Of a stretch of DNA of 33,872 bases, positions 16,463 through 23,425 are shown in pieces. Under the pieces are notes generated by a model. That model was not told the DNA's origin. It was given only the letters and a program-made list of their open reading frames with translations, and made no database searches. The stretch covers positions 1 through 33,872 of the forward strand of contig CAJGBR010000013.1 in NCBI GenBank assembly GCA_904501625.1. Direction: 5' to 3'. How positions within the stretch are numbered: the stretch's first letter is position 1; every line of letters begins with the position of its first letter. The DNA comes from an uncultured Rikenellaceae bacterium. GTDB lineage: Bacteria; Bacteroidota; Bacteroidia; Bacteroidales; Rikenellaceae. The position numbers were made by a program, and so were the translations under genes.

Positions 16463-18088
16463 TTAGTTCTTTTTTGAGTATTTTAGAGTTGCTTTTACAA
16501 AATCAACAAACAATGGGTGCGGAGTGTTTACCGTACTGCTGTACTCAGGGTGGTACTGTACTGCAACAAACCACGGGTGATCGACTACTTCAACTGCTTC
16601 AACGAGACCCGATTCAGGATTTGTACCTACGGCACGCATACCGGCTGCGGCAAATTGCTCAAGATAACGATTGTTGAATTCATAGCGGTGACGGTGACGT
16701 TCCTGAATATCTTCCTGTCCGTAAGCTTTATAGATTTGTGAATCTTTTACAAGACGGCAAGGATATGCTCCGAGACGCATAGTGCCTCCTTTTTCGGTAA
16801 CACTCTTTTGTTCCTCCATAAGGTCAATAACCGGAGAGAGAGTCTTTTCATCGATTTCGGTTGAATTTGCAGCCTCAAGTCCGAGTACATTACGAGCAAA
16901 TTCGATTACGGCACACTGCATACCCAAACAGATTCCCATAAACGGAATTTTATTCTCGCGGGCAAATTTCACAGCTGATATTTTGCCTTCGATACCACGG
17001 CCACCGAATCCCGGAGCAACGAGAATGCCATCTACCGTACCGAGTTTTTCGACAACATTCGCTTCGGTAATTTTTTCAGAATTGACATACTCAAGACGCA
17101 CTTTGGTATTGTTTGATGCACCTGCATGGATAAACGACTCGCAGATTGATTTGTAAGCATCAGGCAATTCAGTATATTTTCCGACAAGAGCAATATGTAC
17201 GTTGTGTTCAGGATTTTTAACTCTGTCGACGAAAGCTCTCCAACTGTCGAGATTTGCAGCGTGGCCCTTGTCACTCAATCCGAGTTTTTTCAGAGCTACG
17301 GTATCAAGGTGCTGATCATACATACGCAGCGGCACTTCGTAGATTGTCGGCATATCCAATGATTCGACAACTGCATCTGGTTCGACATTGCAGAACAATG
17401 CAACTTTGCGTTTGATTTCATCACCGAGAGAGTGTTCTGAACGTAACACTAGGATATCGGGTTGCAATCCGTTTTCTTGCAGTGTTTTGACTGAGTGTTG
17501 AGTCGGTTTAGTTTTCAATTCGCCGCTTGCCGACATATACGGGATCAAGGTCAAGTGTACCACCAACGAATTGCCGAATCCCAATTCATATCTCAATTGG
17601 CGAACAGATTCGATATAGGGCAACGATTCGATATCACCAACTGTACCTCCGATTTCGGTAATGATTACATCATATATACCTTTTGTTCCGAGCAATTTTA
17701 TACGACGTTTGATTTCGTCTGTGATATGGGGAATAACCTGTACTGTTTTCCCCAGAAATTCTCCACGACGTTCTTTTTCGATAACGCTTTGATATATACG
17801 ACCCGTAGTGACACTATTTGCCTGAGTTGTCTGAATGCCGGTGAAACGTTCATAGTGTCCCAAGTCAAGATCGGTTTCGGCTCCGTCGACCGTAACATAG
17901 CATTCGCCGTGTTCATAGGGATTAAGTGTTCCGGGATCGACATTGATATATGGATCAAGTTTCTGAATGGTAACAGAATAACCACGTGATTGTAACAGTC
18001 TCGCCAACGAGGCTGAGATAATACCTTTGCCCAAAGATGATGCTACACCTCCGGTAACAAAAATATATTTGGTTTGATGTTCGTTCAT
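16463..18088 (-). CDS. pyrG: CTP synthase
   Basis: A 541-residue cytosolic enzyme that aminates UTP to CTP using glutamine and ATP, the last step of pyrimidine nucleotide synthesis. The N-terminal amidoligase domain has VTGGVASSLGKG (P-loop) and KLDPYINVDPGTLNP. The C-terminal class I glutaminase has the catalytic triad Cys387 (GICLGMQ), His513 and Glu515 (QYHPEY). I chose the ATG at 18088, seven bases after the DUF349 stop. The in-frame TTG eight codons upstream would overlap that gene and adds no conserved sequence. It is co-directional with the DUF349 gene upstream and yidC downstream. Confidence 0.97.
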   Translation of the reverse strand: MNEHQTKYIFVTGGVASSLGKGIISASLARLLQSRGYSVTIQKLDPYINVDPGTLNPYEHGECYVTVDGAETDLDLGHYERFTGIQTTQANSVTTGRIYQSVIEKERRGEFLGKTVQVIPHITDEIKRRIKLLGTKGIYDVIITEIGGTVGDIESLPYIESVRQLRYELGFGNSLVVHLTLIPYMSASGELKTKPTQHSVKTLQENGLQPDILVLRSEHSLGDEIKRKVALFCNVEPDAVVESLDMPTIYEVPLRMYDQHLDTVALKKLGLSDKGHAANLDSWRAFVDRVKNPEHNVHIALVGKYTELPDAYKSICESFIHAGASNNTKVRLEYVNSEKITEANVVEKLGTVDGILVAPGFGGRGIEGKISAVKFARENKIPFMGICLGMQCAVIEFARNVLGLEAANSTEIDEKTLSPVIDLMEEQKSVTEKGGTMRLGAYPCRLVKDSQIYKAYGQEDIQERHRHRYEFNNRYLEQFAAAGMRAVGTNPESGLVEAVEVVDHPWFVAVQYHPEYSSTVNTPHPLFVDFVKATLKYSKKN

Positions 18089-18095
18089 AGTATCG

Positions 18096-19943
18096 TTAGG
18101 ATTTACTGTCAATTAATTTAATTTTCTCAATCAGCATCGACATATCTTCACGAGCCTTGTCAATTTTGACCTTGACATCTTTGATCAGATCTTCGGCATT
18201 TTTGCTCTTAGCAAAGAATCCGATATTGTTTTCCCACAACTGAATGTCGTTTTCTAATTGTTTAACCTTCTTGTACAATTTATCACGTTCGTGTGACAAT
18301 GTATTGTTTTCGGTACGCTGAATCTTTTCGCGGAACTGATCCATTTTGCGTTCGCGTTCATTTCCACGCAACTGTGCGAACAGTCCGTCAATCAGTTCTT
18401 TATACTCTTTGTGGATTGCGTCCTTGTATTTAGCCGGCACAAATCCTATTTCCGACCAACGACGTTGGAATGTCTTAATCGATTCGAAAATATCCTTTGT
18501 CTCATCGGCATTAAAGTTTTTAATCTCTTCTATCAGAGCCCTTCTGGCAACCAGATTTACTTCATATTGTTGGTCTAGATTACCGAAGTGTTCAGACTTG
18601 CGATTGAAGAAATGGTCACAAGCTGCACGGAATCGTTTCCATACAACTTCCGAATTTTTGTGAGACGTCGGGCCAATCTCTTTCCACTGGCGTTGGAGTT
18701 CAAGAATCTGATTTGTCGCATTTTTCCACTCTTCGCTGACAGATAAAGCTTCAGCCTGAATGCACAACTCTACCTTAGCCTGATAGTTGTTATCCATATC
18801 CGATTTGATGTCCGAGTAGAAATTGCGTTTCTTTTCGAAGAATTCATCACACAATTTGCGGAATCGTTCATAGATTTTGGTATTCTCTTTTTTCGGAGCA
18901 AAACCGATTGTTTTCCAGATTTTCTGAATATTGAGCAATTCTTCAGATGCTTTATTCCACTCTTTGCGGCTGGTGTATTCTGCCGCAACCAGATCTTCGA
19001 GTTTGGCACACAACTCGGACTTCATCTCGAAATTGTGTTTTTGTTCATCTTTTATGTGCTCGAAATGTTCTTGATGTCTACGGTTTATAGTTGAACTTGC
19101 AGCCTTGAAGCGTTCCCACAGCGAATCTTTATATTCGTTTGCAACGGGACCAACCTCACGCCACTCTTCGTGCAGTTTTTGCAGTTTATGGAATGCTTCG
19201 ATAATTGAATTTTCGAGATTCAGACGTTCTGCCTCTTCACAAATATGCAACTTGATTTCGTAATTCTTCTTAAGGTCAAGATCTCTTAACTCTTTATTTA
19301 TCTTGATATAGTCGTAGAACTGTTCTACATACAAGTGGTAACTTTCCCAGAGATCCTTGATATGGGCTTGCGGAACAGCTCCAACCTCTTTCCATCGATT
19401 TTGCAACTCTCTGAATTGACTAAAGGTATGATTAACAGTCTCTTTACTTTCAATCAAAACCTTGAGTTCTTCGATTATTTTAAGTTTTTCTTTAAGATTA
19501 TTTTCCTTAGATGCTTCGATTTCGCTGATCATTTGGTCGCGACGATTTCGATAATCGGCAAACAATTCTTTGAATCTGATTTCGTCGGCATCATCTTCTT
19601 TAATGAATTCTTCAGGATTTCCGCCTGTGTTAATGAACTGAGCACGAGCATTTTCAACCTCTTGACGATAGATCTTATAGAATGCTGTTTTCATTGCTTC
19701 GACTCGTTTACGGATATTGTTGACAGGTTCGGTTTCGAGCAGCTCAGCGAATCTGTCGTTGATTTGGCTACGCGTCATATAGCCATAATTTTCTTCTGTT
19801 TCGGGAGTTTCGTCAGTAACGCTGTCCGAATCAGTTTCAGCAAGGTCAGATGTGTTGTTAACGATCGAAGGTTGCAATGCAGCATCGACCTCTTTTGTGT
19901 CGATTTGTTCCAAAGGAACAGGGTTGTGTTCGTCGGTTTTCAT
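18096..19943 (-). CDS. DUF349 repeat protein (five repeats)
   Basis: A 615-residue, highly charged, largely helical protein. After an acidic N-terminus (1-55) there are five DUF349 repeats, each with an R/L-x-x-W-K/R-E/T-I/V-G core. The core tryptophans fall at 184, 261, 343, 420 and 496, a period of 76-82 residues. Examples are NRWKEVGAVPQAHIKDLWE and QRQWKEIGPTSHKNSEVVWK. The C-terminus (about 527-615) is a Lys/Glu-rich coiled coil. There is no signal peptide or membrane segment, so it is cytosolic. DUF349 proteins are widespread in Bacteroidota and Actinobacteria but have no settled function; the helical-repeat form suggests a scaffold or nucleic-acid-associated role (inference). It has its own promoter and precedes pyrG by 7 bases. 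Confidence 0.9.
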   Translation of the reverse strand: MKTDEHNPVPLEQIDTKEVDAALQPSIVNNTSDLAETDSDSVTDETPETEENYGYMTRSQINDRFAELLETEPVNNIRKRVEAMKTAFYKIYRQEVENARAQFINTGGNPEEFIKEDDADEIRFKELFADYRNRRDQMISEIEASKENNLKEKLKIIEELKVLIESKETVNHTFSQFRELQNRWKEVGAVPQAHIKDLWESYHLYVEQFYDYIKINKELRDLDLKKNYEIKLHICEEAERLNLENSIIEAFHKLQKLHEEWREVGPVANEYKDSLWERFKAASSTINRRHQEHFEHIKDEQKHNFEMKSELCAKLEDLVAAEYTSRKEWNKASEELLNIQKIWKTIGFAPKKENTKIYERFRKLCDEFFEKKRNFYSDIKSDMDNNYQAKVELCIQAEALSVSEEWKNATNQILELQRQWKEIGPTSHKNSEVVWKRFRAACDHFFNRKSEHFGNLDQQYEVNLVARRALIEEIKNFNADETKDIFESIKTFQRRWSEIGFVPAKYKDAIHKEYKELIDGLFAQLRGNERERKMDQFREKIQRTENNTLSHERDKLYKKVKQLENDIQLWENNIGFFAKSKNAEDLIKDVKVKIDKAREDMSMLIEKIKLIDSKS

Positions 19944-20051
19944 AACTCAAACGTTTAAGGTTCAAATAATTGCACTCCAAAACGAATCGTCCGCAACAGA
20001 AAGTTTTGTTATCAGACAACTCGAATTGAATGGATAATCTTTTATAACTCA

Positions 20052-20082
20052 CAAAATTAGGAAAGTTTTTTCAATTAGCCAA
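20052..20082 (-). promoter_or_regulatory. Promoter of the DUF349-pyrG-yidC run
   Basis: On the minus strand, TTG (20082-20080) and TAATTTTG (20059-20052) are separated by 20 bases, matching the Bacteroidota pattern. It implies a leader of about 100 bases before the DUF349 ATG. The rest of the 285-base gap (19944-20228) holds AT-rich sequence without a credible gene, then the ridA terminator hairpins. Confidence 0.65.
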
Positions 20083-20151
20083 GATGAAATTCAAAAAAGA
20101 GTCAGAATAATTCTCAATTAAAACTTATGAATTATTATTATACAGTAAATC

Positions 20152-20189
20152 AAAAAGATAACGTCTGACCGAATCAGACGTTATCTTTT
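20152..20189 (-). terminator. Terminator of ridA (16-bp perfect stem)
   Basis: AAAAGATAACGTCTGA (20153-20168) and TCAGACGTTATCTTTT (20174-20189) form a perfect 16-bp stem with a 5-base loop. The minus-strand transcript ends in a U-rich arm. A second small hairpin, TCGACA (20196-20201) with TGTCGA (20205-20210), lies between it and the ridA stop, with seven T on its plus-strand side. The first hairpin is the clear ridA terminator. Confidence 0.85.
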
Positions 20190-20228
20190 GTATTTTCGAC
20201 AAAATGTCGAGAGTTTTTTTGATGCAGA

Positions 20229-20606
20229 TTAGCCTTTGATGGCAATTGTATCAATTTCGACCTTTACTCCCAGAGGCAATTTCGCAACCTGATAGCACAC
20301 ACGTGCAGGAGGCAGTTCTGCATAGGTCTGAGCATAAACCGCATTCATCGCAGCAAAGTCGTTCATATCAGCCAGCAAGACTGTTGATTTAACCACGTCG
20401 CTGAATGTAAATCCTGCTTCGGCAAGAATTGCACCAACATTTTTGAGTGACTGAGCAGTCTGTTCTTCAATGGTTTCGGGAACAAGACCTGTCTCGGGAT
20501 TGATTGGCAATTGACCTGAAATGTACAATGTGTTATCTGCCAAAACTGCCTGACTATAAGGACCTACTGCTTTAGGTGCATTGGGTGATGTGATTATTCT
20601 TTTCAT
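20229..20606 (-). CDS. ridA: RidA-family 2-iminopropanoate/2-iminobutanoate deaminase
   Basis: A 125-residue cytosolic protein of the YjgF/YER057c/UK114 family, forming trimers. RidA hydrolyses reactive enamine/imine intermediates released by PLP enzymes such as threonine dehydratase, protecting other PLP enzymes. The sequence is canonical: GPYSQAV near residues 15-21, YISGQLPINPETG, LKNVGAILAEAG, and PPARVCYQVAKLPLGVKVEIDTIA containing the substrate-binding Arg and the C-terminal Glu-Ile-Asp strand. It is monocistronic with a strong terminator and divergent from plsC across a 91-base gap. Its own promoter is weak; a TACTTTTA-like element lies upstream on the minus strand. Confidence 0.95.
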   Translation of the reverse strand: MKRIITSPNAPKAVGPYSQAVLADNTLYISGQLPINPETGLVPETIEEQTAQSLKNVGAILAEAGFTFSDVVKSTVLLADMNDFAAMNAVYAQTYAELPPARVCYQVAKLPLGVKVEIDTIAIKG

Positions 20607-20664
20607 AATTGTACTATGTTTTTGTTTTCGCGGTAAAAGTAGAAAAATTTTTCATTTTTTTCAC

Positions 20665-20672
20665 TATCTTTG
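20665..20672 (+). promoter_or_regulatory. -7 element of the plsC promoter
   Basis: TATCTTTG matches the TAnnTTTG element and lies 25 bases before the plsC ATG. The upstream region is T-rich without a clear TTTG at the right spacing, so only the -7 part is well supported. Confidence 0.55.
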
Positions 20673-20697
20673 CACTCTAAAATATTTAACATTGATT

Positions 20698-21438
20698 ATG
20701 TATATCCTTTTTTCGGTAATTTATTATCTTTTTTTATTGGTGTTTTCGCCGATTTATTTTCTGTTAATGTTTATTGTATTTCTGCTCACGTGTCTATTTG
20801 ACCGCAAACGGGTAGTAATTCACAAACTCTCAATTGTGTATGCCTATGCATTGTTCCGTCCCGTACCGTATTGGACGTATGACATCGTGGGACTGGAGAA
20901 TTTTGATACTTCAAAAAACTGTATCGTTGTGGCAAATCATCAGTCGATGTTGGATATCCCTGTGTTGTATGTGTTGCCCGGAAATTTTAAGTGGGTGTCA
21001 AAAAAGGAGGTATATAAAATGCCGTTTTTTGGTTGGGCATTGTGGATGAATGGTGACGTTGCCATCGAGAGAGGTGCGACTCGCAGTGCAAAGAAGATGA
21101 TTGCCGATTGTGTCAGATATCTCAAAATGGGAATCCGTGTTAATATTTTCCCAGAAGGGACAAGATCGAAAACGGGTCAGCTTGGTAAATTTAAAGACGG
21201 AGCATTCACCATTGCAAAAGAGGCAGGTGTAGAAATTCAACCTGTTGTGATTAATGGAACTCGCAGTATTACGGCCAATGGCAAATGGTGGATTGTGCCA
21301 AATAAATTCAGTATTAGAGTTTTACCTAGAATCTCCCGCGAGACAGTGATGAGTATGGATGTCGAATCGCTGAAGAATATGTGTCGCGATCAGATCGAAG
21401 CTGAACACAGAAAGTTACGTCCCGATCTTTATGCTTAA
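20698..21438 (+). CDS. plsC: 1-Acyl-sn-glycerol-3-phosphate acyltransferase
   Basis: A 246-residue inner-membrane enzyme that acylates lysophosphatidic acid to phosphatidic acid, the second acylation of phospholipid synthesis. An N-terminal hydrophobic hairpin (about 2-32) anchors it. The catalytic NHQSMLD (80-86) is the N-H-x4-D motif, and FPEGTRSKTG (151-160) is the glycerophosphate-binding block; VINGTRSI lies further on. I chose the ATG at 20698, just after the -7 box; the longer frame begins inside the divergent ridA promoter region. The gap of 93 bases to parE contains an imperfect second copy of the gene's last codons. It probably leads a plsC-parE-parC-aroK transcript. Confidence 0.93.
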   Translation: MYILFSVIYYLFLLVFSPIYFLLMFIVFLLTCLFDRKRVVIHKLSIVYAYALFRPVPYWTYDIVGLENFDTSKNCIVVANHQSMLDIPVLYVLPGNFKWVSKKEVYKMPFFGWALWMNGDVAIERGATRSAKKMIADCVRYLKMGIRVNIFPEGTRSKTGQLGKFKDGAFTIAKEAGVEIQPVVINGTRSITANGKWWIVPNKFSIRVLPRISRETVMSMDVESLKNMCRDQIEAEHRKLRPDLYA

Positions 21439-21531
21439 CCGAGAGGCTTCCTTCCCGATCTTGTAGCTTGGGGAATAGTTACAGAACGAGATGTGTAAAA
21501 TCAAAAACTAAAATTCAGAGTAAACACAAAA

Positions 21532-23421
21532 ATGATGGAAGAAATATATCAAAATAACATCATAGACGTCGAATATGACGATTCGAGTGTGCGGACATTG
21601 GAGTGGAATAAGCACATTCGCCATCGTCCCGGGATGTATATCGGGAAATTGGGCGACGGCACATCGGCAGATGACGGTATATATGTGTTGATTAAAGAGA
21701 TACTAGACAACTCGATAGATGAATTTATGGCCGGTTTTGGACGTGTGATAGAGGTGACTCTGAATGACAAAACCATCACAGTTAGGGATTTCGGACGCGG
21801 AATTCCATTAGGTAAAGTTGTCGATGTTGTTTCAGTGATGAATACGGGTGCAAAGTATGATACCAAGGTATTCAAACGTTCTGTTGGGCTGAATGGAGTC
21901 GGTGCAAAAGCTGTAAATGCAATGTCTTCACACTTCGAAATTACAAGTTTCAGAGATGGTCAAAGTCGTATGGCAATCTTCTCTGCAGGCGAACTGCTTG
22001 ATGTGAAGTCGTCTGAAGGGAATGCCTTGAGAAATGGAACCCTGGTGCAGTTTACCCCTGACGAAACAGTCTTTGGTGTATATGAATTCAATGTCGAATT
22101 CATCGAACAGATGTTGAGAAATTACTCGTATCTCAATACAGGACTGACAATTAAATTCAATGGTCAAACATTTTTGTCGAAGAATGGATTGCTTGACCTG
22201 CTCAATGAGAATCTTTCGTCAGATCCGTTGTATTCACCAATACATCTCAAAAATGATGACATCGAAATTGTGATTACTCACACCACAAATTATGGTGAGT
22301 CGTATTTCAGTTTTGTGAATGGACAGCATACAACTCAGGGCGGAACACACCTTTCGGCATTTCGTGAGGGGCTAACTAAAACGGTAAAAGAGTTCTATAA
22401 AAAGGATTATGATCCGGCTGATATTCGAGCATCAATAGTTGCTGCGGTGAGTGTCAAAATCGAGGAACCAGTGTTTGAATCTCAAACCAAAACACGACTC
22501 GGCTCGAAAGATATGGGACCACAAGGACCTTCGATCAGACAATTTGTGTGTGACTTCCTGAAAAAAGAACTCGATAACTATCTGCACAAACACCCTGATA
22601 CGGCAGATGTGCTCAACAAGAAAATCTTAGAGGCTGAACGCGAACGAAAAGAGATTAGCGGAATACCGAAAAAATCTCGCGAAGTTGCCAAAAAGGTCAG
22701 TTTGAATAATAGAAAAGTGAGAGATTGTCGTGTTCATTATAATGATAAAAATCCGCTGGCTGAGAAATCGATGATATTTATAACAGAGGGCGACTCTGCG
22801 AGCGGTTCGATTACCAAATCTCGTGATGCAAACTATCAAGCTGTATTCAGTCTGAGAGGAAAACCGATGAACTGTTATGGCAAAACTCGAAAAGTAGTCT
22901 ACGAAAATGATGAATTCACACTGTTGCAGGCTGCGTTAAACATCGAGGATAGTATGGATAACCTACGTTACAATAAGGTCATTATTGCAACCGATGCCGA
23001 TGTCGATGGGATGCACATCAGATTGCTGATGATTACATTTTTCTTGAGATTCTTCCCCGAACTGATACGTCTGGGACACGTCTATATCTTACAGACACCG
23101 TTGTTCCGCGTTCGTAATAAGAAAGAGACCCGCTACTGCTATACCAATGAGGAACGTCAATTGGCAATAGCTCAAATCAGTAATCCTGAGATTACCCGAT
23201 TCAAAGGTCTGGGTGAAATTTCTCACGATGAATTCAGAAACTTCATAGATGATAATATGAGACTCGAGCAGGTTAAGATTACAAAAGAGGATCCGATAAT
23301 GGGATTACTCGAGTTCTATATGGGAAACAATACCTATGAACGCCAGGATTTTATCATTGATAACCTGAAGATTGAAACCGATTTGATCAAAGAGTTGGAG
23401 GCAGCTCAAAATTTGAATTAA
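21532..23421 (+). CDS. parE: DNA topoisomerase IV subunit B
   Basis: A 629-residue ATPase subunit of a type IIA topoisomerase. The GHKL ATP site shows EILDN (Glu56, Asp59, Asn60), DFGRGIP (86-92) and GLNGVGAKAVNA (119-130). The TOPRIM metal site has EGDSASG (419-425) and DADVD (488-492). A length near 630, without the insertion found in many Gram-negative GyrB proteins, and the adjacent A-subunit gene without a GyrA box support topoisomerase IV over gyrase. It unlinks daughter chromosomes after replication. Two ATGs occur in tandem (21532 and 21535). parC starts 4 bases after the stop. Confidence 0.92.
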   Translation: MMEEIYQNNIIDVEYDDSSVRTLEWNKHIRHRPGMYIGKLGDGTSADDGIYVLIKEILDNSIDEFMAGFGRVIEVTLNDKTITVRDFGRGIPLGKVVDVVSVMNTGAKYDTKVFKRSVGLNGVGAKAVNAMSSHFEITSFRDGQSRMAIFSAGELLDVKSSEGNALRNGTLVQFTPDETVFGVYEFNVEFIEQMLRNYSYLNTGLTIKFNGQTFLSKNGLLDLLNENLSSDPLYSPIHLKNDDIEIVITHTTNYGESYFSFVNGQHTTQGGTHLSAFREGLTKTVKEFYKKDYDPADIRASIVAAVSVKIEEPVFESQTKTRLGSKDMGPQGPSIRQFVCDFLKKELDNYLHKHPDTADVLNKKILEAERERKEISGIPKKSREVAKKVSLNNRKVRDCRVHYNDKNPLAEKSMIFITEGDSASGSITKSRDANYQAVFSLRGKPMNCYGKTRKVVYENDEFTLLQAALNIEDSMDNLRYNKVIIATDADVDGMHIRLLMITFFLRFFPELIRLGHVYILQTPLFRVRNKKETRYCYTNEERQLAIAQISNPEITRFKGLGEISHDEFRNFIDDNMRLEQVKITKEDPIMGLLEFYMGNNTYERQDFIIDNLKIETDLIKELEAAQNLN

Positions 23422-23425
23422 ACCT

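Noticed and set aside
17495..17989. Long open frame antisense to pyrG (164 codons)
   Set aside because: It lies wholly inside the well-conserved pyrG on the other strand and shows no recognisable motif; several similar shadows occur over the S9 peptidase, parC, queA and the DUF349 gene.
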